Below, one piece after another: positions 8,570 to 16,490 of a stretch of DNA of 64,000 nucleotides. A program made the position numbers and the translations under genes. The first letter of the stretch is position 1; every line of letters begins with the position of its first letter. A model generated the notes under the pieces. The model saw only the letters and a program-made list of their open reading frames with translations, did not search any database and had not been told where the DNA came from. Source of the stretch: Christiangramia sp. OXR-203 (GTDB taxonomy: Bacteria > Bacteroidota > Bacteroidia > Flavobacteriales > Flavobacteriaceae); assembly GCF_034372165.1 (NCBI RefSeq), contig NZ_CP139698.1:62001-126000 (forward strand), in the 5' to 3' direction.

Positions 8570-9847
8570 ATGCATCATCTCAAAGTAGTTTCAGCTCTGG
8601 AAGCTGTAGAACCTGTAAAAAGCAACCAAAGGATTTTTATCCAGGGCGCCGCCATGACACCTAATGTACTCATAGATGCTCTTTGCCATCGTTACCAGGA
8701 TCTCAAAAACGTAGAGATCATACAAATCCATACTGAAGGGAAAGCACTTTATACAGAAGCTCCGTACCATGACTCCTTTAAAACCAATAGTTGTTTTGTA
8801 GGTGGAAATGTAAGGAAAGCGGTCAATTCAAATTATGGGGCGTACATTCCAATTTTTCTAAGTGAGATCCATGTACTCTTCCGAAGAAATATATTACCGT
8901 TGGATTTTGCTTTTATCCAGGTATCTCCACCAGATAAGCACGGGTATTGTTCCCTGGGAGTTTCAGTAGACATCACGCTGCCCGCCATCCAAAACGCAAA
9001 AAAGGTCATTGCTCAGGTTAACCCTCAGGTACCAAGAACTCATGGTGATGGTATTATTCACATGAGCCAGATAGATGCTGTTGTAGAGGTAGACCAGCCA
9101 ATACATGCTGCTCATTTAGCAACTCCTACAGAGATAGAAAAAAAGATAGGAAGCCATGTAGCGGGTCTGGTAGAAGATGGGGCTACCCTGCAAATGGGTA
9201 TTGGTGGTATTCCCAATGTGGTGCTTAGCAATCTTACCAATCATAAAAGACTGGGGATTCATACCGAAATGTTCTCTGATGGAATTCTACCTTTAATTGA
9301 AAAAGGTGTGATCACTGGCGAAGAAAAAGAGATTAAAACCGGCAAACTGGTTACCTGTTTTGCGGTTGGTTCCCCGAAGTTATATGATTTCGTAGATGAT
9401 AATCCACTGGTGCATTTTAAGGAAGCTGCTTACACCAATGATACGGCCATCATTAGAAGGAATCCAAAGGTGACCGCGATCAACTCGGCGATAGAAATTG
9501 ACCTAACAGGCCAGGTTTGTGCAGATACCATCGGGAAAATACAATATTCTGGAGTGGGTGGACAAATGGACTTTATAAGAGGCGCTTCATTATCTCATGG
9601 AGGAAAAGCGATTTTTGCGATGCCCTCTGTAACCAGAAATGGAGTTTCCAAGATCGTTCCGTATCTAAAAGAAGGTGCCGGAGTGACCACCACCCGTGCT
9701 CATGTACATTACATTGCTACTGAATATGGAGTGGTTGATCTTTTCGGAAAGAATCTAAAACAACGAGCCGAGGCATTGATCTCGATAGCACATCCAGATC
9801 ACCAGGATGAATTAGCAAAACAGGCTTTTGAGCGGTTGAACGCCTAA
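8570..9847 (+). CDS. acetyl-CoA hydrolase/CoA-transferase family protein
   Basis: 425 residues of the acetyl-CoA hydrolase/4-hydroxybutyrate CoA-transferase family, cytoplasmic. The family pattern is clear: DFAFIQVSPPDKHGYCSLG near residue 120, GATLQMGIGGIPNVV near 205, HTEMFSDG, and the C-terminal half with YSGVGGQMDFIRGASLSHGG and TTTRAHVHYIATEYGVVDLFG. Such enzymes move CoA between acetate and other short acids, or hydrolyse acetyl-CoA, which fits overflow metabolism at low oxygen. The exact acyl donor cannot be decided. A terminator hairpin follows. Confidence 0.88.
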   Translation: MHHLKVVSALEAVEPVKSNQRIFIQGAAMTPNVLIDALCHRYQDLKNVEIIQIHTEGKALYTEAPYHDSFKTNSCFVGGNVRKAVNSNYGAYIPIFLSEIHVLFRRNILPLDFAFIQVSPPDKHGYCSLGVSVDITLPAIQNAKKVIAQVNPQVPRTHGDGIIHMSQIDAVVEVDQPIHAAHLATPTEIEKKIGSHVAGLVEDGATLQMGIGGIPNVVLSNLTNHKRLGIHTEMFSDGILPLIEKGVITGEEKEIKTGKLVTCFAVGSPKLYDFVDDNPLVHFKEAAYTNDTAIIRRNPKVTAINSAIEIDLTGQVCADTIGKIQYSGVGGQMDFIRGASLSHGGKAIFAMPSVTRNGVSKIVPYLKEGAGVTTTRAHVHYIATEYGVVDLFGKNLKQRAEALISIAHPDHQDELAKQAFERLNA

Positions 9848-9873
9848 AGCTTAATTAATTTTTATACCGAAAG

Positions 9874-9911
9874 CGGAACGAATTTATACTGAAAGCGTTC
9901 CGTTTCTTATT
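9874..9911 (+). terminator. intrinsic terminator after the CoA-transferase gene
   Basis: CGGAACG at 9874-9880 pairs with CGTTCCG at 9896-9902; a flanking GAAAG/TTTC extends the stem with one bulge, and a T-rich tail follows. Confidence 0.65.
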
Positions 9912-9979
9912 TTATATCTGTTTATAACTGAAGATCAATTACTTCAGAAATAATATTTCAGGGATAGAAGAGCTGTTTA

Positions 9980-10023
9980 ATGACTGTGGTCATATTTTAG
10001 AAGAATGCCTGAGGCTATTTTTA
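9980..10023 (+). promoter_or_regulatory. globin-operon promoter with FNR/FixK-like operator
   Basis: ATGAC-TGTG-GTCAT at 9980-9993 (centre 9986.5) is a perfect 5+5 palindrome. TATTTTTA at 10016-10023 is a 7/8 -7 box with its centre 33 bp downstream. The predicted start site near 10027 lies beyond the ATG at 10005, so translation should begin at the ATG at 10047. Confidence 0.75.
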
Positions 10024-10046
10024 CACCATCATTAAAACTAGAAATC

Positions 10047-10331
10047 ATGACTTTTTATCAAAAACAACTTTCAGAATTTACAAGAGATTTTTACGCAGGA
10101 GCATCTACAGGGATTATCGTTTCAAGTTGTCTTGGATCTATTGCAGCCATGCTTATACTAATGAATGGTCACGCACTGGCAGATATGATCCAGCTTGGAA
10201 TGATCGTAGTGGCCTGTATGTGGTACAATGCTTCAGTCCTGGCACAGTTAAAAGCAAAATTCGTTTTTAATTCTTTAATTATTAGCATATTAATGAGTAC
10301 TACCTTCATTCTTATCAATATCTTTCAGTAG
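10047..10331 (+). CDS. small three-span membrane protein, function unknown
   Basis: 94 residues from ATG 10047 (MTFYQKQLSEF). An upstream in-frame ATG at 10005 would give 108 residues but lies before the predicted transcription start. A short amphipathic N-terminus is followed by three hydrophobic segments at about residues 20-39, 47-66 and 72-92. I recognise no family. It directly precedes the truncated globin gene (the stop TAG abuts the globin ATG), so the two are surely co-transcribed. The arrangement suggests a membrane partner of the globin or of the respiratory chain, an inference only. Confidence 0.7.
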   Translation: MTFYQKQLSEFTRDFYAGASTGIIVSSCLGSIAAMLILMNGHALADMIQLGMIVVACMWYNASVLAQLKAKFVFNSLIISILMSTTFILINIFQ

Positions 10332-10724
10332 ATGCAGAAAGATGTAAAGAATCGTGAGGATATTTATAAACTGGTACTGGAATTTTACAGAAAAGTTCGA
10401 GAGAATGAGGAAATAGGTTACTTTTTCAATACGACCATCCAGGATTGGGAATCGCACCTGGAAAAGATCACAGATTTTTGGGAAAGTAACCTCTTTTTTA
10501 CCGGTAGTTTTCAAGGAAATCCTGCTATTGCCCACGTAAAAGTTGACATGGCACATCAACATACCATTACCGAATATCACTTTGGTATCTGGCTCAACCT
10601 CTGGTTCCAAACTATAGATAAGCTTTTTAAAGGAGAAATGGCCTCCCGCCTTAAAAATAATGCTCGCAAGATGTCTACACACCTATTCCTTAGGATCTAC
10701 CAGGGCAGACATTTAAAAAATTAA
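10332..10724 (+). CDS. group III truncated hemoglobin
   Basis: 130 residues with the layout of Campylobacter Ctb-type group III truncated globins. The B10 Tyr (Y19 in LEFYRKV), E7-region His (H42 in WESHLEKI), proximal F8 His (H68 in IAHVKVD) and G8 Trp (W87 in FGIWLNLW) can all be assigned. Family members bind oxygen and NO and are linked to NO tolerance or oxygen handling under microaerobic conditions. It sits immediately after the small membrane protein under the operator-bearing promoter at 9980-10023. Confidence 0.9.
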   Translation: MQKDVKNREDIYKLVLEFYRKVRENEEIGYFFNTTIQDWESHLEKITDFWESNLFFTGSFQGNPAIAHVKVDMAHQHTITEYHFGIWLNLWFQTIDKLFKGEMASRLKNNARKMSTHLFLRIYQGRHLKN

Positions 10725-10854
10725 ATATCTAATTTTTTATCTTAAAGGCTGGATTATTCAGTTCCTGCTGAGTCTATCGGCTTCATTCTTTTATACGCTG
10801 TGTAGAATACTAAGCAATTTGAAGCAGATTCATCAAGAAATGACTTTAGAAGTT

Positions 10855-11622
10855 TTAACCGTGGTACACGAAAATAGGGATCTCCACATTCATCTCTGAC
10901 GAAAATCCATGCCTGGAATGAAGCAGTCTATCACAGATGCTCAAATTTTTCCCAACCACGAATATAATATGAAACTGTCTCTGAATTTCTCTGAATAGAT
11001 CACGGGTAAATGGAACAGGAGTTTTAAAAGGAATATCCCTGTTATCCTCATTTGGATATTTAATATCCCCATCTTTAATCTCAAGCAGTGTAAATTGAGA
11101 AGATTGTAAGAATTGAAGTTTGTCCAGAATATTGTTCTGTTCCTGCACTGCTAAGACTGCGGGGTCTACTGGAAAAACCGTCTTTTCAGGTTTCTCATAC
11201 GTACATCCTCCAGGTACGGCAATAATGTTGCACTTAATCTTTCTAACTACCTCATAGGCATGATCCCCAAGAATTGGATGGGCATGCTCATTCTGGCTTA
11301 CTGCGCCAATAAAGATCAAGTCAATCTTCTTATCTATGAGTGCTTTTCTAATAGCACCTATAAGATTTTCTGAAGACAGAATAAGATCGAATTTATGCAA
11401 TTTTGGTTTAGAATACTCGCCAAGAGAATCCACGGTGCTCTGTAGCGCATCGAGCGTGGAAACCAATTCCTTTTCCAGGCCTTTACTAGCAGATCTCTCA
11501 AAATTAAAGTTATGAATATTCAGAATATGAAAATTCACTTCCTTATCATGAAGGAAATCTACCGCATATTTACCTGCATTGGTCGAGGTTTCTGAAAAAT
11601 CGGTTAGTATTAGAACATTCAT
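10855..11622 (-). CDS. universal stress protein family, tandem-domain type
   Basis: 255 residues. The N-terminal half is a UspA fold (MNVLILTDFSETSTNAGKYAVDFL, then KIDLIFIGA...GDHAYEVVRKIKCNIIAVPGG). The C-terminal half (about 150-255) has lost clear motifs, including the second glycine-rich ATP site. Cytoplasmic Usp proteins respond to energy or oxygen limitation; no target is predictable. It is a single-gene unit convergent with the globin gene, with its own operator-bearing promoter. Confidence 0.85.
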   Translation of the reverse strand: MNVLILTDFSETSTNAGKYAVDFLHDKEVNFHILNIHNFNFERSASKGLEKELVSTLDALQSTVDSLGEYSKPKLHKFDLILSSENLIGAIRKALIDKKIDLIFIGAVSQNEHAHPILGDHAYEVVRKIKCNIIAVPGGCTYEKPEKTVFPVDPAVLAVQEQNNILDKLQFLQSSQFTLLEIKDGDIKYPNEDNRDIPFKTPVPFTRDLFREIQRQFHIIFVVGKNLSICDRLLHSRHGFSSEMNVEIPIFVYHG

Positions 11623-11641
11623 CTATCTTCACTTAATACAG

Positions 11642-11684
11642 CGAAATTAGGCGAAGTCCTTCTGCAAAAAAATGATTAAAATCA
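11642..11684 (-). promoter_or_regulatory. usp promoter with FNR-like operator
   Basis: TGAT-TAAA-ATCA at 11673-11684 (centre 11678.5) uses the TGAT/ATCA arms of the classical FNR box rather than TGAC/GTCA. On the minus strand TAATTTCG at 11642-11649 is a one-mismatch -7 box with its centre 33 bp away. The ATG at 11622 is about 16 nt after the predicted start. Confidence 0.62.
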
Positions 11685-11711
11685 GTTCTTACAAATTTAA
11701 TGAGCTAGTGA

Positions 11712-12752
11712 TCATTTTACCATTTTCAATGCCTGTGAATCCAGTAATTTTATATTCCTACCCTCGATCTCAATAAGTCCTTCTTTTTTAAATTCTGAAA
11801 GAGTTCTTATTAAACTTTCCGGAGCCATTCCTGCAACTCCAGCCAGGTCTGCTCTTGAAATTCTGATACTTTTCAGCGGATGTTTTTCGATCCTTTCAGC
11901 AAATAAAAGAATAGTGTTGGCCGTTTTCTTTCTTACTGAGCCGTAGGCCATATCCATTAATTGCTTTTTTAGCTCAGACAGGTTGTTGTTCAAAACCTCA
12001 ACCAGTTGCATCGTGATCCTGGGGTTTCCAGCAAGGATCTTTTGAAATTCCTCTCTCGAAACCGTATACAACTGAGTCTCTTCCATAGCGGTGGCATAAT
12101 CTTCATAGGATGACTGAGGATCATTTGCGTGGTTTCCGAAAAAATCATCTTCCTTATACAGCTCGGTGATCAACTCCTTTCCCTGGTTATCCAGGCGATG
12201 AGCCTTTACAATCCCACGTTTAACGAGATAGAAATAATTCGCGTGTTTATCTTTCTCATAAATGGTTTCTCCCTTTTTAAAATACTGGAGTTCCTGTTTT
12301 GAGAATAGCTCCCTGAGATCGTTCAGGTCCTTCAGCTTCTCCTCATCCTCAGGGGTTTCCTCTTTGATATAAGATTTTAGAATTGCCACTTTTGCGAGCC
12401 TGCTTTCAATAGCACTTAACAACTCTTCTTCTTCAAAAGGTTTGGTCAAATAATCATCTGCGCCCAGGTCCATTCCTTTGCGAATATCCTTATGTTCGGT
12501 TTTTGCTGAAAGAAATATAAATGGAATATTTAGAGTTGAAGGATTTTTACTGAGAGCTTCTAAAACTCCATAACCGTCGATCTCTGGCATCATGATATCA
12601 CAAATAATGATATCAGGAATTTCCTGCTGCGCGGTCTCGATTCCAAGTTTTCCATTAGACGCGGTGATCACATCGTAATTGGAAAGTTCTAGCAATTCTG
12701 CCGTATTTTCCCGCACTGTGACATCATCCTCTATTAGCAACAATTTTTTCAT
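11712..12752 (-). CDS. response regulator fused to a Crp/Fnr-type transcription factor (FixJ/FixK-like fusion)
   Basis: 346 residues. Residues 1-120 are a receiver domain with phospho-acceptor D52 (CDIMMPEIDGYG), acidic E8-D10, and K104 in LTKPF. Residues about 145-265 are a cyclic-nucleotide-binding-type domain, and about 275-335 a Crp-type winged helix with recognition helix PESLIR. E312 and R316 match the DNA-contacting E209 and R213 of FNR; FNR S212 is replaced by I315. The only cysteine seen is next to D52, so there is no FNR-type Fe-S cluster and the input should come through phosphorylation. It lies 24 bp after the PAS kinase gene. It is the best local candidate to bind the TGAC-N4-GTCA palindromes. 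Confidence 0.93.
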   Translation of the reverse strand: MKKLLLIEDDVTVRENTAELLELSNYDVITASNGKLGIETAQQEIPDIIICDIMMPEIDGYGVLEALSKNPSTLNIPFIFLSAKTEHKDIRKGMDLGADDYLTKPFEEEELLSAIESRLAKVAILKSYIKEETPEDEEKLKDLNDLRELFSKQELQYFKKGETIYEKDKHANYFYLVKRGIVKAHRLDNQGKELITELYKEDDFFGNHANDPQSSYEDYATAMEETQLYTVSREEFQKILAGNPRITMQLVEVLNNNLSELKKQLMDMAYGSVRKKTANTILLFAERIEKHPLKSIRISRADLAGVAGMAPESLIRTLSEFKKEGLIEIEGRNIKLLDSQALKMVK

Positions 12753-12776
12753 AAGTCGGCTTAAAATTTTATCAGG

Positions 12777-14027
12777 TTAGGACTTATCCATAGGAACTTC
12801 TATGGTAAAAGTGGTTCCTTTATTTTCTTCGCTTTCAAACTGGATCGTTCCTCCCAGGTTTTCAAGATGAGTTTTCGCAATGTTCAATCCAATTCCTGTT
12901 CCCTGGTCCAGCAAAGCATTTTCTGCTCTAAAATATCGCTCAAAAATATGTTTTTGATCTTTCTTCGGAATCCCTCTCCCCTGATCTTTAATTTTGAAAA
13001 CGATTAGATCATCATGGAAATCTACCATGAATTGAATGGAAGTATTTTCAGGAGAATATTTGATCGCGTTGCCTAATAGATTGGAAAGAATCAATTCAAG
13101 GATCTTTTCATCCATAAAAAGCTCTACATCTTCGATATCTTTTGGGTAAGAGATCTCCTGACCATCCTTGAGGGTAATATTTGCATTGTAAATGACTTCG
13201 TTAATAAGTCGCTTTAACCTGAATTTTGAAAATTTGTACTGTCCTCTTCCGCTGTCCAGACGTTCAATGGAAAGGAAATCATTCAGAATATTATTGAGGT
13301 AATGAACCTTATTCCTAATGGTCACGAGATGCTTCTCGCGCTTAGGCTGTTGTTCTTCTTTGGTATATTTTTCAGCAAGAGTAGCAGAAGTGAGGATTCC
13401 GCTCAAGGGAGTTTTAAATTCGTGAGATACCAGTGAAAGGAACTTGGTTTTTAGTTCATTAAGCTCTTTTTCTTTCTGAAGAGCATCTTTGATCTTTTCT
13501 TCAGCTTCTTTTCTACGATTGATCTCTTCGCCAAGTTCGACGTTCAGGTTTTTAAGATCTTCTACACTTTCACTTAGTTCCCGGGTTCTAAGTTCAATTT
13601 TCTCTTCCAGCTCAGTATTTAGCTCTCTAATTTGCCTTTGGGTCTCCTTACGGATCGTGATATCGATAATTAGCGACATCACATACTTTTCACCATCGAT
13701 CTCAAATGGATTAAGACCTGCTTCCACAGGAAATAGTGAACCATCCTTTCGTACACCATAAAGATCACGGCCATGACCCATCTGGCGTTTTTCACTATTA
13801 TCAATAAACTGATCTACGTGTTTATGATGCACATGATGGTAGTCTTTGGGTACCAGACGATCAAGATGTTGACTCAATAATTCCCCTTGCTTATAACCAA
13901 ACATTTCTTCAGCAGCAAGATTAGCTGCAACTACGATCTGCCTAGAGTCGACTACAATGATACCTTCAGAAGCTGCCTGGAACAGTAAATTAAGAATGTT
14001 CTTATTATCGAAAAAGTTTTCCTGCAA
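12777..14027 (-). CDS. PAS-domain sensor histidine kinase, FixL-like
   Basis: 416 residues without membrane segments, so cytosolic. A PAS domain (about 12-128) is followed by a coiled coil (about 130-190), HisKA with phospho-acceptor H202 (SHEFKTPLSG) and an HATPase with DQGRGIPKKDQ and GTGIGLNIAK. By hand alignment with rhizobial FixL, H67 (in HHVHHKH) falls on the heme-ligating His200 and R87 (in GHGRDLYG) on Arg220, both 20 residues apart. Heme binding is therefore plausible but unproven, since related PAS domains share these residues. It is transcribed just before the receiver-Crp/Fnr fusion and is its likely partner. Confidence 0.92.
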   Translation of the reverse strand: MQENFFDNKNILNLLFQAASEGIIVVDSRQIVVAANLAAEEMFGYKQGELLSQHLDRLVPKDYHHVHHKHVDQFIDNSEKRQMGHGRDLYGVRKDGSLFPVEAGLNPFEIDGEKYVMSLIIDITIRKETQRQIRELNTELEEKIELRTRELSESVEDLKNLNVELGEEINRRKEAEEKIKDALQKEKELNELKTKFLSLVSHEFKTPLSGILTSATLAEKYTKEEQQPKREKHLVTIRNKVHYLNNILNDFLSIERLDSGRGQYKFSKFRLKRLINEVIYNANITLKDGQEISYPKDIEDVELFMDEKILELILSNLLGNAIKYSPENTSIQFMVDFHDDLIVFKIKDQGRGIPKKDQKHIFERYFRAENALLDQGTGIGLNIAKTHLENLGGTIQFESEENKGTTFTIEVPMDKS

Positions 14028-14091
14028 AGTGGGTTTCGTTTAAGATCACTAAGTTAAAATCTTTTTTATGATCCCCCATAAACTTGAGGCC

Positions 14092-14316
14092 TTATTCGTC
14101 TAGACCTGGAGTATGATCCTGATATCCATCCTTGAATGTTTTGCTGGTTTTATAATCATCGGTAAGGACTTTATAAACTGTAATGAGAAACAGTGCCTGA
14201 CCTGCGATCATGAGGTAAAAAACCGGTGCGAAACCAGTTCCTGTAGAAGCCAGTATGGTGAGAAGCAATAGCATCACACTGGTAATGATCAAAAAAGTTA
14301 TTCCTGTAATTTTCAT
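14092..14316 (-). CDS. small two-span membrane protein, function unknown
   Basis: 74 residues: two hydrophobic segments (about 5-24 and 31-49), then a polar tail DDYKTSKTFKDGYQDHTPGLDE. No family recognised. It lies 64 bp before the PAS kinase gene on the same strand and may be the first gene of a three-gene unit with the kinase and regulator. The nearby operator at 14400-14413 fits the opposite strand better; on this strand a -7-like TATTTTAG is at 34 rather than 33 bp, so shared control is possible. Confidence 0.65.
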   Translation of the reverse strand: MKITGITFLIITSVMLLLLTILASTGTGFAPVFYLMIAGQALFLITVYKVLTDDYKTSKTFKDGYQDHTPGLDE

Positions 14317-14399
14317 TGTTTTCTATTTAATTTACAGAAAATTAGAAGGAACGATTCATAATATTTATCTAAAATAGTTGAAGATAGATCAATATTTTC

Positions 14400-14443
14400 A
14401 TGATTTCTGTCATATTTTTTCACGCATGTATCTTTTAGCTTTA
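14400..14443 (+). promoter_or_regulatory. hpf-usp promoter with FNR/FixK-like operator
   Basis: ATGAT-TTCT-GTCAT at 14400-14413 (centre 14406.5) mixes a TGAT and a GTCA arm. TAGCTTTA at 14436-14443 is a 7/8 -7 box with its centre 33 bp downstream. The ATG at 14469 is about 22 nt after the predicted start. Confidence 0.68.
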
Positions 14444-14468
14444 CGTATCGACCAAAAATTGTGATATT

Positions 14469-14768
14469 ATGCTCAACCAGATACACTATGTGAAAATTCC
14501 TGAAAGTCCCGCACTGAGCAACTTTACGAACCGGAAATTAGATCTGCTTCGTCGAAGATATGATACCATACAGAATTTGCATGTTCATTTTAAGCTGGAA
14601 AACACCAGGCAGGGAAATGCTAAAGTTTGCGCGATAGAATGCACAACTCCGGGCTTCAGGATTCATGCCAGCGCTACCAGGGAATATTTTGAACACGCAT
14701 TAAAGACGGCTATGAACGAGTTGATAAAACAGCTTGAAAAGAGAAATGCCGTATTACAGATTGTCTAA
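14469..14768 (+). CDS. ribosome hibernation factor, HPF/RaiA-like
   Basis: 99 residues in the short HPF/YfiA fold: strands around YVKIPESPALSNFTNRKLDLLRRRY, KVCAIECTTPGFRIHASATREYFEHALKTAMNELIKQLEKR. Family members bind the 30S decoding region and silence ribosomes in stationary phase or stress. The long-HPF C-terminal dimerisation domain is absent. It is first in a two-gene unit with a universal stress protein (16 bp gap) under an operator-bearing promoter, which suggests ribosome sparing at low oxygen. Confidence 0.78.
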   Translation: MLNQIHYVKIPESPALSNFTNRKLDLLRRRYDTIQNLHVHFKLENTRQGNAKVCAIECTTPGFRIHASATREYFEHALKTAMNELIKQLEKRNAVLQIV

Positions 14769-14784
14769 TTAAAAGCTAAGTATC

Positions 14785-15618
14785 ATGAAAACTATATTCG
14801 TACCCGTAGACTTTTCAAAATATTCTGAAAACGCCCTCGAAGTGGCCGCCGACTTGGCGAAAAAACATGGTTCCCGGATCATTCTCGCACATATGCTTGA
14901 AATAGCTAACTCCTACCTCACCAAGGATCAACAGCAGGAAGTATTTAACGTGATGTATTATATAAAGATCGCAGACCAGCATTTCAAAGAACTTCGGAAG
15001 AAGGAATACCTTAAAGGGATTGAAGTAGTGGAAGTGATGAAGCCCTATCGAATTTTCTCTGAAATTAATACCATCGCTGCGGAACATGATAGCGATTTAA
15101 TCGTGATGGGATCTCATGGAGCGACGGGTATAAAAGAGGTTTTTATCGGTTCCAATACCGAAAAAGTGGTGCGCACAGCAGATATTCCCGTACTCGTTAT
15201 CAAGGAAAGAAGTCCAGACTTCCATATTGATAAAGCAGTGTTCGTAACCGATTTTGATGATAGCAACCAGGATACTTTTAAAAAGGCCAGGAAGTTCTTT
15301 AGTTATTTTGACGTTGAGCCTAAGTTGCTATATATTAATATTCCTGAAAAATTTATGAGCACAGCCGAAATAAAACGTAACGCACATAATTTTATGAGTA
15401 CTGCAGGTATTGATCCTTCAGACTTCGACAAACACGTAGTATTTTATGCTGATTATACCGCTGAAAGAGGTGTCTTCAATTATTGTGAAGAAGCGAAAAT
15501 TGATGCTATCGCTATTTCAACGCATGGTAGAAAAGGTCTGGGGCATTTCTTCTATGGCAGTGTAGGAGAAGATGTTGCAAATCATGCTAATGTTCCAGTC
15601 ATCACCTTTAAGATCTGA
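14785..15618 (+). CDS. universal stress protein, tandem UspA domains
   Basis: 277 residues with two complete Usp domains. The first (1-147) opens MKTIFVPVDFSKYSENALEVA and has the ATP-type loop GSHGATGIKEVFIGSNTEKV. The second (about 152-277) has STHGRKGLGHFFYGSVGEDV. Both G-2x-G-9x-G(S/T) loops look intact, unlike the Usp gene at 10855. Co-transcribed with the HPF-like gene; a terminator follows. Confidence 0.92.
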   Translation: MKTIFVPVDFSKYSENALEVAADLAKKHGSRIILAHMLEIANSYLTKDQQQEVFNVMYYIKIADQHFKELRKKEYLKGIEVVEVMKPYRIFSEINTIAAEHDSDLIVMGSHGATGIKEVFIGSNTEKVVRTADIPVLVIKERSPDFHIDKAVFVTDFDDSNQDTFKKARKFFSYFDVEPKLLYINIPEKFMSTAEIKRNAHNFMSTAGIDPSDFDKHVVFYADYTAERGVFNYCEEAKIDAIAISTHGRKGLGHFFYGSVGEDVANHANVPVITFKI

Positions 15619-15628
15619 AAAATGAAGA

Positions 15629-15660
15629 AGGGAGCTACAAGTTATTGGCTCCCTTTTTTA
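15629..15660 (+). terminator. terminator between usp and deoD
   Basis: GGGAGC at 15630-15635 pairs with GCTCCC at 15648-15653, then a run of T. It ends the plus-strand unit just before the convergent deoD stop. Confidence 0.75.
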
Positions 15661-15678
15661 TTCTGAAACTAGAATATA

Positions 15679-16377
15679 CTAGAAAGAATTCAGTGCTATG
15701 TTCACCATATCGCTGAGTTTTTGCTCTCTCATTTCTGCGGAAATTTCTTCAGTAGTTACCAGTGAATCAGAAATAGTTAAAATGGATAATGCTTTCACTC
15801 CAAATTTGGCAGCCAGCGTGTATATTGCCGCAGTTTCCATTTCAGCACAAAGCACTCCATAATTAGCCCATTGTTTAAAATAATCAGGGTTCTCATCATA
15901 AAAGAAGTCAGATGAGAGAACGTTACCGGCATGAAACGTAATAGTGCTTTTTTCCGCAAAATTTATGGCCTTTAGTAAAAGGTCGATATTGGCGGTTGGA
16001 GCAAAGTCGGCACTACCAAATACAGCTCTGTTCAAGGAAGAATTTGTAGAAGCCGACATGGCGATCACAATATCCATCAATTTTAGCTCTGGCTGGAAAG
16101 CACCGGCGCTACCAACCCGGATAAGGTTTTGAACCTTATAGGTCTCCAGCAATTCCTGACAATAAATGAGCGTAGATGGAATGCCCATTCCCGTTCCCTG
16201 TACCGACACCCTTTTTCCCCGGTAAGTTCCTGTAAAGCCCAGCATCCCCCGAATATTATTATAGCAAAAACTATCTTCGAGAAAGGTTTCAGCGATCCAC
16301 TTTGCCCGTAAAGGATCCCCGGGAAGTAAGACCGTTTCGGATATATCACCTTTTTTCGCTTCTAAATGTATACTCAT
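15679..16377 (-). CDS. deoD: purine nucleoside phosphorylase, DeoD type
   Basis: 232 residues of the hexameric bacterial PNP family, cytoplasmic; it phosphorolyses purine (deoxy)ribonucleosides. The opening SIHLEAKKGDISETVLLPGDPLRAKWIAE contains the phosphate-binding GDPLRA, followed by TGTYRGKRVSVQGTGMGIPS, IRVGSAGAFQ and the substrate-binding EMETAAIY; SDSL near residue 205 holds the expected catalytic Asp. It is transcribed in the hemN direction but no operator of the local type was seen before it. Confidence 0.95.
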   Translation of the reverse strand: MSIHLEAKKGDISETVLLPGDPLRAKWIAETFLEDSFCYNNIRGMLGFTGTYRGKRVSVQGTGMGIPSTLIYCQELLETYKVQNLIRVGSAGAFQPELKLMDIVIAMSASTNSSLNRAVFGSADFAPTANIDLLLKAINFAEKSTITFHAGNVLSSDFFYDENPDYFKQWANYGVLCAEMETAAIYTLAAKFGVKALSILTISDSLVTTEEISAEMREQKLSDMVNIALNSF

Positions 16378-16490
16378 TTTGTTTGTATTGCTTTAGTTTC
16401 TGATGTGATTCAGAGATCGATCAATTCCTCTTTTTAGTAATCTATGTTGTAAAAACTGTCGAATAGTGGAATAAAAGTATCGCTTAATAT

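Noticed and set aside
10005-10046. Upstream start (ATG 10005) for the small membrane protein
   Set aside because: It lies before the predicted -7 box at 10016-10023, so it would not be on the transcript.
16401-16412. TGATGTGATTCA before deoD as an operator
   Set aside because: One arm is imperfect, it is about 30 bp from the start codon, and no -7 box lies at 33 bp.
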